Shown: positions 19,690 through 31,840, numbered from the stretch's first letter. The stretch is 64,000 nt of DNA from Sweltsa coloradensis (GCA_024449915.1 JAMZAV010000972.1:229231-293230); one strand, 5' to 3'. Notes: a model not told the origin generated them from the sequence alone. Numbers and translations: made by a program.

Positions 19690-20570
19690 AAGCTTTCAAA
19701 CGCTTTTTCAGGCTGCCGTTGGTTGGATGCAGGGTTAATTTGGTGCATTACGAACTGCCACGTGTTATGTGGAAATTTTTCTGTTTGGTCTGTGAAAAAA
19801 TCATTACCAATCGAAGAATTTTTTTTAAATTAATTTATAAGAACGAAATGTAACAAAAAAAAAAATTAACTTACATTTTTTCAATTTAATTATTCGTAAT
19901 TTAAAAAAAAAAAAAAATCGTAAAAAATTGCATTTTCATAAGAAATAATTATTCGAATGCTTGCGCTCAAATTTAACCGAATATATAAATTTTATAAAAT
20001 TACAGTTCTGTGAACAAATCATCTTCATTAGATAAAGCATCTAGATTTTTAAGTCAAAGAAATTGTTTTTTAAAAAAAAGAAAAAACCCGTAACAAAAGT
20101 TTTGATTTTCATAAAAAATATGTTTCGATTATACTCAAAATTTCACCAACACGAATATCTTTTATTTATTCATAAAATTAAGGTTCCGTGAAAAAATCAT
20201 TACAAGCCAAATAAAGCATGTAGAGTGTGTTATAGCCAAAAAAATGTTTTTTTAAATAAAACAAATCGTAAAATGCGCGATCTCAGGAGAAATATTGTTT
20301 TCGAGTTACGCTCAATTTTACAAATATATATTAATATCATAAAATTTAAAGGTGGGTTTCTATTAAAAAATCATTTTCATCGTGAATAAAAGCGTGTAGG
20401 GTGTTTATCAGTCCCAAGAATTTTTAAAAATGGGCTCAATCGTAAACAAAAAAATAAAAATTCCTGTAAAAATTGCGAATTTTCATAAGAAATAATATTT
20501 TTGATTGTAAGGTGAAGAGTGGAGCCAAAAGAAAGAGGAGGAGAGAAGAGAAACTTAACATGCATATTAT
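19690..20570 (+). repeat. dispersed repeat with about 178-bp internal tandem units
   Basis: The first 110 bases match the reverse complement of 600-715. GTGAA(A/C)AAATCATT followed by AAAGCAT(C/G)TAG recurs at about 19791, 20011, 20190 and 20366 with spacings of 220, 179 and 176. Confidence 0.75.
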
Positions 20571-22150
20571 GGCACAGTCAGATTTCGAGGATATCAAATC
20601 CACTTCTGCATCGGCCTTCCAATAGATCAGGAGCGTGTATGTGTGTGGGACTATAGTATAGTGTATAGATGTATGACCTGGTGGGACATGTGCCTTAATC
20701 GCCCAGACACGGCTGTAGAGAGGAACACAGGACTGTGTAAGATTGCAGTTTCATAGATTTATAACTGTTTATTTGTCTTGATCTGAAGCGCGCTGACTCG
20801 ACAAGAATAGAGCGTGTTTGCGCTATTCATCTGAAATTTTGTGAGGCCTTTGAGGATACCACTTTTAAACACAGAGTTGACATCGGACATCCTTGGGCAC
20901 ACAAGTGAGGAATTCAGGCGGTTGTTGAGTATGGGTGAGCTCTCGCTAAACAGGGTTAGTGTTGACATATATCTTTGTGGTGGGGATACACAAAGTGGTA
21001 TCCATAAATTTTTATTTCTATCCTATTCAGGGACTGGCTACAGTAAAACACATCAGGATAGGACACACATGCACAAATCTACCTTGACTCGGTAACTGAA
21101 GTGTTTATTGAGAGCACAACACTCGAGGACAACCGTACGCTATACCATTTATTGTGTTATAAATATATATGTTGGAATCGCGTAGCGCGGATCTGCACAC
21201 AGCAATGACCCTCGCGGCGAAAGAAACGCGCGCCGTCCTGCCACACTACCCCGGAAAGACAGAACGGTGAGGGAGTTCAGTGCACAGGCTCGGATGCGTG
21301 TGGATCGTGCTAGCCCGATCCGCATAGAGTAGCCTTGTCGTGTGCAAGTACGCTATTTACTATATCTCGTATGACTTCTCAGTGTGCCAAGCAAGCCTTC
21401 GAACTGATTGCTTCTTCTCTTCAATTCACTCCATCCATTCATCTGTAATTTCCTCTCTCCTCTCCCTTATACACCTTAATCACCTTTTTAACATTCCGCC
21501 TTTTCCGTTCTGGTCCCGGCGTATCCAGTCAGCTGGTCACAGATTGCTTGGCTCATGGTAAAGAGTTTGGAGCCACGTTTGATCATCTCGAATCCGTAAA
21601 ATACCTTTTAAACTCTCCACCAATATCATCTTTTCGTCAAACCCTTCTTCCTAACTGCTTCACCGCGTCGTACTATCTTTTAATGCATCTCTTTAGTCCT
21701 TGTTTCCTCCTCCATTACTTTCCTTTCATTCTTATCGCTCTTACTTTTCTTTTTCTTTCTACAATTTTTCCAGATTTTCTCCTTTTTCTTTCATCCTTTT
21801 ATTCCTCTTTTCTCTTTCACTACACTTATTCCCTTTCCTCTTTTTTATTTTTCCCTTTTTTTTTAACCTTTCTCTATCTTCTAACTTTCTACCTTTACCC
21901 TTTTTTTATTTTTGGATTTTTATATACCAAATTTTACATTTTTTCTTTTTCTTAATGTTTTTCCAATTCCCAATTTATTATCAATTTTTTATATTTCTGG
22001 CTGTAAAAGTGGATTAATAAAGCATATACGCTTCAAGCGTACAATCAATGTTCGTCACATTTACGTTTTTCATGTTTTAATTTTTTTTATCGAAGCAACC
22101 CATAGATGACGCTTTTGCTTGATAAACTTTTCGACAATTCTAGCATATTT
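20571..22150. other. no supported gene; T-rich low complexity from 21.4 to 22.0 kb
   Basis: A GC-rich patch at 21170-21330 has a small GGATC...GATCC hairpin near 21302-21322. ORFs at 20.8-21.1 kb overlap on both strands with no recognisable protein. The 135-codon frame at 21548-21955 comes from a pyrimidine-rich tract. Confidence 0.4.
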
Positions 22151-24600
22151 TGTCCTGAAGAAAATGAGATTGAAATATTGTGAAAACGGCTCAAAATGCA
22201 TTTCGGAGTCTATTTATGTGTAAAAACAGACTGTATAAACTTAAAATTGTTGGTCCCTTTGCCTTAAAAAACGATTATGGGGATATTTAAAAAGGCAGTG
22301 TTAAAAACAGGTCTGTGCATTTTTGCTCAGAACCGATCACTTCCGGCTATTTCTTAATGATGTCACAAACTTCCCCTTTTTTTTTGAAAAGTTCCCGTTT
22401 TTGCCTTTTTTTAAAACCATTTTCCGCTTAAGTATTTTCGGGTATTTTTCACAGTAGTTTAATCCAATGTGTTTGAGAATCAATTTGGTTAAATTTTCAG
22501 CTTGTTACTACGTTATATATATGTGCACCTCTTATTTATTTGAAGAGCTAGGAGCAAGTTCGTTACAAGCCTATTGGTTCAAATCACATTATGTAATTGG
22601 GGGAGATTGGCGACATCCAAAAAAAAAAAAGATCGGGAATAAGTTTACTGTACTCCCGCTTCATTAACTGCTGTACAGTCTTGATGGTAGCACAAACCCC
22701 CTTGTTAGGATATTTATAGCCTCCCATGTGGTGGCCCCTGTATGTGTGGCCCCAGTGGTAGTCTGGTTACTCCTCTCTGGCATTTGGCAGTGCTCTGATC
22801 GCATGACGCAGTCGCCCTTACGCTGTGGTGAGCTGTATGTTACCTAAAGTTACCACCAAAATCTTCAACACAGTATAAACAATCCACCTCTTATCAATGC
22901 ATCCTGGCTAACTTATGGGCATGGTGGATTGCCTCAACTTTTGGTTGATCTTAGGTTATATTTTATCTTTGTGTACACAGTTTTTCTACACATTAACAGC
23001 AGCTAAATATAGGCAAAGTAATGGTGTCCCTAACAATCCTTTTATATTGACACTATAACAATATGCCACACTGCTAGTTGTAGTATGCTGTCAAATGCAC
23101 ATGTGTTCGAGAAATGTAGCACCATTGTCACCCTTTCAATCATTCGAAGTTTGTGGCTCTTTTTAAGTAATCCAATCGAATGATTGGCCTTATATCAGAT
23201 AAGTCCATGCAAACCATTCTGAGTTTGGGTTCCAAATACGGAATGCCACTTGCGTTTCTTTAGGTTGGAGTGGTGTTCCTTGGTTCCTCCGCAAGTTTTC
23301 AAGATTTGTAGCCTCAGAAGTCCGGCACTTCTATCATGTGGTTTCTTCGAGGCACAGCTCAAAAATACTCGTTTGCTGCCATATCCTTCTTCGTTGGTTA
23401 CTGAGCGGCTGGAGCACCAGGAAATATATGATTTGCCTTCAACCGCAATATCTGCATTTGTGAGCTCCTGTTGTGGAAATCGCCTCTTGCACATGCTGGA
23501 CAACCGGGAGGTGATTACAAAAGTTGTTTTAGGATTTGCAGGTTTTTGAAGACCATTGACCTCGACAGTTTGGAACGTTAAGACTGAGGATAATCTTGCT
23601 GAACCGGTTTAAACTGTCCCCTGTCCCTACAGAGTGGGGGTGTGAATCAGTCCTCTTCCTCTCTTTTGGGGGTTGAGCTGGAACAGCAGCTAGTTTCAAT
23701 TCAGCCATCAATGGCTTTTACGGTGGATGTGACAAATCGCTACTTCGCAAAGGCAGATATGCGATGTGAAAATATTTCGGTGTTTGATATTCATTAGGTG
23801 AATACAATACGAGAAGGTTTGTCCCAATGTGTTTGCGTCAATGCCCATAGATAAGTGGCAAATTTTCTGTAGTATTGCCTACAAAAAAATACAAAAATAG
23901 GTAATGCATATTTATTGAAACTATTCCCTTGCTGAATGAACAAGCATATGCCTAGGCCTTGTCTCAATCCCATATTTGGTCCGAAATAAATTAGGGTAAT
24001 CTTCCCTGTGTATACAATCAATTTTAAATGTAGCCACTCAGGGGCTCACAGAGTTTTGAAGGATTCGATCCAAAAAACCGGCTTCGTTTATTTTGAATTG
24101 TACATTTTCCAGTCTAATCTCCTTTCAGAGAATGACTTTCGTCTATGGCGATGTCCATCCCTGGAATAACGTAGTCTTGATTTTAATTGACGCATGTAGG
24201 CTAATATCGGTTTGATTTGAACAGTTTGTGGTTATTGGCCCTGTCATTGGGGGGTCCATCAGGGTGTTGTCCGTTGAAATGTAGGTACTCTTCAATAACA
24301 GAATAAACCTGTTGTGGCTCATAACCTCCCCCGCAATTTTCTCTATACTCCATAGTATTGTACTTTGTTGTGTGATAAATTATGTTTAAATAATATAAGG
24401 CCTATCATCATTTTTTTTCTTAGCGGCACCCGTGGGTTTTTAAACATTGTACTTTCCAGTCAAATTTGCTTAGAACCTATTAATTTTTCCAAGCAGTGAA
24501 CCCATGTAAAATCCAGTTCAGGGTAGGCCTACTTGTGCTAGACTCGTGACTTGAACTATGCCTACATTCGATTCAGCTATTCAAGAAACAATCCTTTAAC
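22151..24600. other. no gene recognised
   Basis: Overlapping frames of about 100 codons on both strands at 23195-23549 suggest GC-balanced former coding or repeat sequence. Neither shows a domain or splice-bounded exon. Nothing else is supported. Confidence 0.35.
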
Positions 24601-24639
24601 CTACATTGGATTGGACTTTCTGCTTGAGGCTTTGTCGTA

Positions 24640-24765
24640 GCCTGTCATGAGACCGTCCGGAGACTGGCGGATGGCTGTGGCGTAGACTGGCGGGAGACCA
24701 AATTGGAATTGTCGCGGAGACTGTCCGGGAAGACGGTGGCGGAGACTGTCCAATTTCTGATTATG
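24640..24765 (+). repeat. short degenerate repeat of GGAGACTGTCC-like words
   Basis: GGAGACTGGCGGATGG, TAGACTGGCGGGAGACC, CGGAGACTGTCCGGGA and CGGAGACTGTCC follow one another in about 100 bases. This is a degenerate short-period repeat of unknown role. Confidence 0.45.
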
Positions 24766-25142
24766 ACTCCTCGTCAGTCTAATAGGGACGCGTTGGCGTC
24801 CCATGCCTGCAATAAATTTTCAATATTGAATAATTTGTATCAAAGGACATAGTTTACTGCGGAGATAGACTTGACTTATTGTAATTTTCATGTTTAAAGA
24901 TGGGTTACTTTTTAGGTCTCTATCAGTACATAAAGAAATTGTGTAAGCAAAAAATCGGGGTTTTTTAAGGTTCTATCTGAAGTAATTCAACAAACCTTGA
25001 ATCTGCAGAGGAAATACTGGCAAATTTCCTTCCGAGGTAAAATTAGTAGTACGTGATTTCTACTTACTCATTTTACTCTCTTTCACGTACTTACCTCTCA
25101 GCTCTTTACTCATTAACATTTGGGCCTTCAAATTCAACTTCG

Positions 25143-25471
25143 ACAACCTTCTCGCGGTTTTGGCCCCGTGAATAGGGGAGTTTCACTCCCTGAAACTTAA
25201 TGGCGAGCTCTGGGTCGGTCGTGGGAACCCCTTCCCTTTGACTACCTCCCCGACGGCGACGACACAAGACAACAAGGACGGGATGAGGACCAGACGGAAG
25301 ACGCCACGACGTGGGGGAACCCCGCCCTCCCATATGCTTGTGGCTGGTTCTGACAGCACAGGCCTGTCCACCGTTGGTTCCCCCGCGTCATCCCTTCGTC
25401 CCTCCCTTGCGTCTCGATTAGCCAAGTTGCATAAATATGAACGTAAAGCAATATCCAATCAATCAATCATT
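25143..25471 (+). repeat. SINE-like repeat, copy 1
   Basis: One of eight copies sharing, in order, CAACCTTCTCGTGG, ATGGCGAGCTCTGGGTCG, CACGACGTGGGGGAACC, TTGTGGCTGGTTCTGACCAG, CACAGGCCTGTCC, CCCCGCGTCATCCCTTACG, GTTGCATAAATATGA and the tail AAGCAATATCCAATCAATCA. The short ATCA-type tail is typical of the 3' ends of some LINEs and their SINEs. ORFs across it on both strands come from its low stop content. Confidence 0.85.
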
Positions 25472-26936
25472 ACAGCACATATGCTTCGTTTTTGACGTGA
25501 GCTTTGTTGCTTTTGTGTTTCTCTTTGGCCTCATGTACTTCATCAAACGGAAGATGTTTACCCTTAAATAATTTTTTGGGTGTCTCCACTGGGGACGGAC
25601 AAATGTTATCTCGCTTACGTGGGTAAAATTCCTAGTACCCGTCCTTGAGCACAGATATGTAACTATTGACACGCGAGTCACAGTTTGAGTTAGGCAATAG
25701 AACACAGATGTAAAACAGTGTTATTTGAAGAAATGCTCCAATGGCGGATTGTAATTTTGTTTTGATATTGGCGCAATAATTTTTATCAAAGTCCTCTTGT
25801 AATGTTCAACATCTTGACTGGCCTCATCTCGAGCTTTGTTAAATGCACACTTGTGCGTTTCCTGATAGAAAAAATGCAGAAAAAAATACGGTTACTGCAA
25901 CCATAATTTATTCAATGGGCGTCAAAACCGTCTTGGACATGATAATATTTTCAAACCGATTTTCACACACCACTGCTTAGTTTTTTTTGCTCTGGATCTT
26001 CTAAAAAGTCCTATACCTAGAACACTATCCCAACTCTGTCTTTACACTTACCGCAATCTAGAATTTACACATTGCAAAGTCGACGTTTTTGTTATCTAAG
26101 ATCTACTTTCTACCATTGGGATATAATTAAACGTTTCCTATTCAGGTAGATGAACTAAAATTTTGTCATCCATTGTCGAGAAAAGCTTTGGCTGCGAGGT
26201 GATAAGATAACTGCAATGTCCGTGGAGTGTCGGCCTTAACCTTTGTCGTTGCTGTCGTGTAGTTTGCCCGCGTCCTGTCTTGGTGTGTACAAGTCCAGTA
26301 TCTACTTTCCAGTCCCCCTGGGTCCAGTTCTGCGATTCCCGTCTTCTGTACTTCCAAGCTCCGCACACATAGCTTCCGCTGCTTGACAACCCACACCCAT
26401 GCTTGGATATAAAGAATACTTACTTTGAGGACTTATAACCAATTAAAAAATTTGGACGTTTTTTATGCGTTTAGTAGGAGGGCCAGGTTTGGGCTTTTGC
26501 CGTCTATTTGAAGGTGTTTCAATCGCAACTTCAAAACATCTATGGATAATCGCCACTTTTTTGCCGAACTATTTAGAATGCACCGGGCAATGTTTTAATT
26601 AACTCGTCGAGGTCGAGCCAGCAAACTAAGTGTTTAAAGTTGTGTGTAACAACGTAAAGACTGCATGGAAAGCCCGTGATATACACTTGGGTGACATGTT
26701 AAACCTCTAGGCCAAGTCTGAATCTTAAATTATTAAGGCGTAACTTTCATGTAAAATTAAATCATATTGGAATTTAGTTAAAAGTGGGTGTTGCCTAATG
26801 GAAATAATGGACCCCAAACAAGTTGTAAGTGAAACGGAACCATTTCCCCATGCAAGGGTGGCCTTTTTGTATAATGGCTGTATGTACCTATAGGTAAATC
26901 AAACCAATTAAAAACTTTGCCAAATGACAATAAATT
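25472..26936. other. mostly non-coding; possible minus exon near 26.14-26.40 kb
   Basis: Minus-strand frames at 26138-26396 stay open for about 80 codons in two phases and are GC-balanced compared with flanks, but no domain or clear splice pair is visible. The rest holds nothing recognised. Confidence 0.3.
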
Positions 26937-27190
26937 AGAATTAGAGACTTTATAGGCCTAAGCGTAGCCTAGACCTTCCACGATAGGGCCTAGTCCTAAG
27001 GCACCTAGGATAGGCAGGGCCAAGGCCTACGAGTTGGCAAGGTATGCTTAGGCCTTCAATTCTACGTCATTTGGTTTGGCCTAGGTCTAGACCACCATGA
27101 TTGGTTAGTCCTAGAGAGAGCCAGGGCCTAGGTAGAACACTTTATTTGGCCTAGGCCTAAAATTACGTCGCGGTTAGGGCCTAGGTTAGG
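26937..27190. repeat. TAGGCCTA-rich patch
   Basis: Dense GGCCTA, TAGGCC and CCTAGG words (for example GGCCTAGGCCTA near 27150). A similar patch occurs at 63.66-63.83 kb. It is a short palindromic-word repeat. Confidence 0.7.
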
Positions 27191-27199
27191 TCAACTTAC

Positions 27200-27540
27200 T
27201 TGTTGAGGTATTCTCGGCACGGCAGAGGGTCCAGTGTTTTCAGAGGTAGTTTGCTTTCAGCACAACCATCATAGTGTCCTTTAATGAAATGAATCTTTTC
27301 TGTTTCGATTTCCTCATTGTTTTCGTTCTATCTTGTAATGTAGCCTGTCCGTTTTTGAACCAAACCAGCTTCTCAGCCTTCTTGGTAACATTATTTTTTG
27401 TTAATATGCCCAAAGTTTTGATGTGTTCAAAACTACCCCTTTCCTTCCAGTCACCGGCAACTTGCAGTAACCAGCTCATTAACACTTTTGAGCCGCTTAA
27501 CGAAAAATTTATCACTTTTAAAGTTATGAACTTGATCGTG
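27200..27540 (-). CDS. candidate exon of an unidentified minus-strand gene
   Basis: Reading leftwards, an ORF with FEHIKTLGILTKNN and KLVWFKNGQATL shifts frame once near 27325 and then encodes IHFIKGHYDGCAESKLPLK. It ends at a consensus donor CAA|GTAAGT (27194-27199). The frameshift lies by an A run and looks like an indel. The acceptor is not clear. No domain was recognised. It may belong with the fragments at 27.6, 28.4 and 28.9 kb, since all are on the same strand and in order. Confidence 0.5.
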
Positions 27541-27575
27541 AATAGTAACTGATTTTACTCGCCCCATGAGGCCTA

Positions 27576-27805
27576 TTACGTAGTGTACTCTCCCCCACTG
27601 GCGAAACGAGCTGAAGGTAATTGGTACATATGCCTGGCAGTCTGGATAGCTTCATCGTTGCAGAAGTCGTAGCCGTCAATTTTGATCACTATCTTCTCAG
27701 CGGGATATTTTACCATCTCAAGGTCGTCCCTGCGTGTGACGTCAGTTTCAAAGATGCGGCCGCCTCGGGTTCACCACCATTCAACTGATATGATAACGAT
27801 CGTTC
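27576..27805 (-). CDS. candidate exon of an unidentified minus-strand gene
   Basis: The frame giving MVKYPAEKIVIKIDGYDF then CNDEAIQTARHMYQL is open to a stop at 27576. An acceptor-like TTATCATATCAG precedes about 27800 and the first part reads in another phase (LNGGEPEAAASLKL), so one indel is likely. Composition is protein-like, but the family is unknown. Confidence 0.4.
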
Positions 27806-27889
27806 TGGCTCATCCGTGGTTGTTTGAGAGCGTCTTACGATACAACGATTACGATGTTTTCCAGGAAGCTTAGGAGAAATGGAATTAAA

Positions 27890-28380
27890 AAAATGTATTC
27901 TAAAAAAAATTACATTAATTTTATTTTTCCCCACAAATACAAGTTAATAAATAATCATGTTTATTTTTTTATTTAGCAATTGAAATAAATTTAAAGGAAT
28001 CATTAGTTTCACTAAGCTAAATTGAACTACTTCAAAAATATTAATAATAAAAAACATAATGAAATATTAAGAATCATAAGAACGCTAAATCTAAAAATAA
28101 AAAACTAATACAAATAAAGAAATATTAAGAATTATTAGACACTAAATTGACTGCTCGCATCTAATTCCGTAGCCTCCATAATTTAAAAAATAAAACCGTA
28201 AAAGAAAAAAACACTGCCACCATAGTAGTTTGTTTCGACACAATCGCAAACTCACCATTGTTTTTTTAATTTTTTGTTATTTTCCCTCGGTAACATATGT
28301 TAACACAAAACGAAATAGTTATAAACTTATTTACAGTCACTGTTGAAAACATAACTTTTTCACTGTCGCTGCCATAGAAT
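27890..28380. other. AT-rich spacer, nothing seen
   Basis: A-rich on the + strand with no frame of note. Confidence 0.5.
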
Positions 28381-28416
28381 AACTTCCTTGGTTTCGGCAA
28401 CGCAACAGATGATCCT

Positions 28417-28645
28417 TCAGGCATATGGAATCGCATTTACACCTTCGCCACGATTTTTGCCATATTGTCTGTTGAAATACTGCTCATTTTCTTCAGGAAT
28501 ATTTTGTGTGTACCAACTTGTACCTTCATCAGATTCTGTAAACAGACCGATTTGCGGGCGGCTCCATCCGAAACCAGACGAGCACACGGATATCTTCGCT
28601 TCCAGGCGTTTTATAACTTCCCATATAATTACAAGTAGGTGTGAG
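28417..28645 (-). CDS. candidate terminal exon of the LTR-interrupted gene
   Basis: An open minus frame reads SHLLVIIWEVIKRLEAKI, then SGFGWSRPQIGLFTESDEG and NEQYFNRQYGKNRGEG, and stops at 28417-28419. If spliced from the exon ending at 28874 (phase 2) at AAAAG|C, the frame is kept. That acceptor is weak; a better-looking CTTCCTAG lies 17 bases upstream but needs another phase. Function unknown. Confidence 0.45.
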
Positions 28646-28873
28646 CTTTTCGGATTTGCTAGGAAGTAGGCATATGTACATTCAATGAGGAGAATATCCC
28701 CAACACTATCAATTAAAAGAACTAACTAGCAAGGGCTGTTCGTTTTTTTTTTCACACCGCTTGTCTCCGTTGTTTTAAATGTTCCAATCAGCTGGTCCGG
28801 TGTTGCCGAGATTCCACGAGCCGAATCAAGTCCCCTGTAGACCCTTTGTATACTAGATACTCTTGTATCTTAC

Positions 28874-28982
28874 CTTATCCAGTAACAAACTGCAGTAATC
28901 GACGCGTCTTCCCTTCCCAGATTCATCACAAAACTCTTAACAATTGTTCCCAGCACCATTTTCATGAAATCCGGTTTGACAT
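28874..28982 (-). pseudogene. 3' part of a coding exon split by an LTR retrotransposon
   Basis: The minus strand reads KPDFMKMVLGTIVKSFV and NLGREDASITAVCYWI, ending in donor AG|GTAAGA. Its 5' side runs directly into the LTR at 28983. The other part of the exon lies at 34771-34883. Removing the element and one ACAT copy joins both parts in one frame with no stop. The gene family was not recognised. The allele carrying the insertion is probably disrupted, although the intact frames on both sides suggest a recent event. Confidence 0.65.
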
Positions 28983-30966
28983 TGTGAGTTTAACAAGCCT
29001 CCCTAGCTATTTTCAATTCAATATCTATTATTTTTCATATTTAAAAATATGCTAATTATTCAATTAATATTTTATAACTTCATTAATATGCAACATATCA
29101 AATGTATCCTCTACATCTATATAGTATCATCAACAATCTTAATCAAGCCAATCCTCAATTTTGGTGAATTACTCTGTAGATTATGATCAAACTGATAATT
29201 GATAATTAACCCTAATTTAAGCCATTTCCGGCTCCGAAATTTTTCACATGTATCAAGTAGGCAAATGTATGAACACTGTAGATTAAAGTTATTCAGCTTC
29301 TTTTTGGAAACGTTTTCATCCAGTAATAATTGAGAAATTTGATTTTTAAAGACTAAGTTTTTACCTATCTGTTTTGCACGCAACAGAATGCAATTGATAT
29401 TATTTCGCGCCTCAGTAAGTTCGTTACTCAGACAGTAGACGCCAGGGTAATAACGTGACTTTTTGCGTTTCCAACAACGCAAAAAGAGGGGTAGAATCTT
29501 CTCGAGGAGGATATAGTGTGGTACGACTTGAGGTCCAAGTTTACGAAGGTGATAGGACCAAGGGGGTAGTGAGCGGGTGAGGGGGAATGCAAGATCTAAG
29601 GTTGCAGGATCTCTCCATCGTCGTAGGAGAGGAAGCTTGACACGTGACAGGTATCCTAATAAAAAGTCGTGAAGGGTAGGGGAAACCATAAGAGAGTCAG
29701 GTAGCAGTCAAGAGGTCGGGTGTAGGTGTGGTGTGGTAGCCGGCGATGTCCGAAGAGGCGATTAATTAGTTCAGTGAAGGAGATAGCTGGATTGTCGTCC
29801 AGGTCATGGTGCCGCGTCTAAGTTTTTGTTTTGGCTCCCTAGCCTCGAGGGGGAGTGCAATGTGTTGATTTATACAATATCAATCGGTTATGAAAGTGAT
29901 TGTAGAGTCTGTGTGAGGTTAAATTTTCAACATTTAAGTGTCACTTGCCGTCCATATTTGGCCATATTTTAATTGATTCCGTTCTACGAGTGTTTCTTCT
30001 GCCATATTTTGATTTTGAACTTTTTGTGCTAGCATCTGTCACTATTGCGCATATTTGCATAATTTAATTGATTCTGTTCTACGAGTGTTTCTACTGCCAT
30101 ATTTTGATTTCGACTGTTTCGTGACTCACAACTTATGTCACATGGTCCTATCTGCATATTCCATTCATTAACATTACCGGGATTTTGGACTAATTAGTGA
30201 ATGCCTGAACGATATTGCAACAATAAACTTTCAGTAGATGCTTGTGTTATAAAATGGAAATGTTCTCGTGGTGAAGATTCTCAATAGTGTTGTAGTGAGT
30301 GGCGTTTCTCTTCTGGGGGGGGGGGGGGGGGGACAGCGAGCTAGTGGTTTCCCCTACGACATGCTGAGTAGTCGCCAACCCATGATATTTGGATTTTCAT
30401 CGCACCATACACAAATCAACCTGATAAATGATGATACACAATAATTATACTTTCATTAAATCAATTAAAACTCAGATTTCTTTATTCAAATTCAATCATT
30501 TTTTAATTTTTAATCAAAAATTATATTAAAATTTTGGGGGTATCAGATGTTACATAGGCGGGGGAATAGCCCACTGGGAAGTAGAATTCATTATATCAAG
30601 AACGGATCCATAGGTAGGCAGGTTGATGTTATTAATTGTCTGTATTGTGTTTTTATCTCATTGTCACTTAAATTCTTTGGATGGACATTGCATTCACAAA
30701 TCTTAATAATTTTAGTAGTTTTTGAATCCATTTTGAAATTCCTTTTGTTTACTTTACGTTTGTTTTTCAGGTGCCTAAAATTTTGTTTTTAACAAGATTA
30801 ATTAATTAATTATAATTTATAATTGAATTAATTAATATAATTATTTTTTTTTCATTGAAGAATTTTGTGTTCTCTTTCCCATTTTTGAGCTAGTAATTTT
30901 ATTTTTGTTTTGTTAAGTTACCACTTCCGGGCAAAGAAACACTTTGTTTCTGGTGGTTTCCTGAAA
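28983..30966 (+). repeat. left LTR (about 1984 bp)
   Basis: Aligns with the right LTR in two blocks (28983-29540 with 33777-34325, and 30490-30965 with 34328-34770). The middle about 950 bases, 29540-30490, are absent from the right LTR. The 190-codon minus ORF at 29117-29689 lies inside it, is broken in the other LTR and is probably not a gene. A 17-G run lies at 30316-30332. Confidence 0.8.
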
Positions 30967-31105
30967 TTTGTCGCCCAGTACGTGTGGCAATGAATTTTAC
31001 ACGCGATCTGAGGTATAAATTTTGTTTTTATTGTTAAAATTTCGTTGGTCTAGCCAAATTTGGTTACCTGTACAATTTGGCGAGACCCAACGTGTGGCAT
31101 GTAAT
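30967..31105 (+). other. primer binding site region, duplicated
   Basis: TGTCGCCCAGTACGTGTGGC starts at 30969 and a second version, TTTGGCGAGACCCAACGTG then TGGC, starts near 31076. Each is followed by (A)ATGxAATT and a (G)AGGTAT/GGGGTAT block. Both resemble the tRNA-Lys(1,2)-type site TGGCGCCCAACGTGGGGC. The tandem duplication is about 108 bp. Confidence 0.55.
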
Positions 31106-31194
31106 TAACATCGACCGGGGTATTAATAAAATAAATAATTATTATTTTTTCTCTCTAATTAGCACAATAAATTGTAATTTAAGTTTCGTAATAA

Positions 31195-31840
31195 AATGGA
31201 CAAAATGGGATCAATCTGATAGGTGAATTGGAAATGTTCAGACAGATAATGCAGGAAATAAAACAGGAAAAAGGGGGGGTAAAACAGGAAAGTGGGAAAC
31301 TGCGCAACAACTTCACAGGGAAAATCGGAAAATGCGACCAAAAATGGAAAGAAAAGTTTTGACAAACAGATATGGGGGTTATCACAGGAGATAGAAAATT
31401 CAATGAAACAGGTATCAAGAGATAAAACAAGAAATAGGGGGGTTTATCCCGGGAAATGAGGGAGCAAATTGATAAAGTAACATACAATGCACAAAAACTG
31501 GAAACAAAAATTGATACCACTATCAGGAATGGGAGTCAAACATAGTAAGCATATGTTGGATTTAAAACAGGAAATAAGAACATGGCTCACTACAAATAAA
31601 CGAATGCAGTCATTAAATCAAGTAAAAAAGTAACATGTGATGGATGATTTGGTAAAAGGAGCTAATGAGAAATTGCTAATGATGAAATCATTAATGAATT
31701 TCATGCTAAGGATAAGAACAATATTTGAAAATGTGAAGTCAGAGAGTTATGTGAAATCGGATGACAATGTTTTACCGAAAGCGTTGATATGGCAATGGAT
31801 AGAGAATGATGAAAGGGTTGAGGATATTGACAATGATTGA
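31195..31840 (+). pseudogene. broken Gag-like coiled-coil reading frames
   Basis: Short + frames rich in Lys, Gln, Glu and Met (FRQIMQEIKQEKGGVKQESG near 31230; IDKVTYNAQKLETKID near 31470; NFMLRIRTIFENVKSES near 31700) are broken by stops and indels. Position after the primer site and the coiled-coil look suggest a decayed Gag. No zinc knuckle was seen. Confidence 0.4.

Noticed and set aside
21548..22017. Phe/Leu/Ser-rich membrane protein ORFs
   Set aside because: They come from a pyrimidine-rich low-complexity tract, with two phases open at once.
25106..25495. Overlapping ORFs on both strands at the SINE-like copies (also 41.3, 44.9, 50.6, 59.0 kb)
   Set aside because: They coincide with the repeat, are in all phases, and are not conserved in frame between copies.
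26138..26396. Walker A-like GPRGTGK in a minus frame
   Set aside because: The frame is broken shortly after and no other ATPase motif follows; chance match.
29117..29689. 190-codon minus ORF as a gene
   Set aside because: It lies inside the left LTR and the equivalent in the right LTR is broken by many indels.
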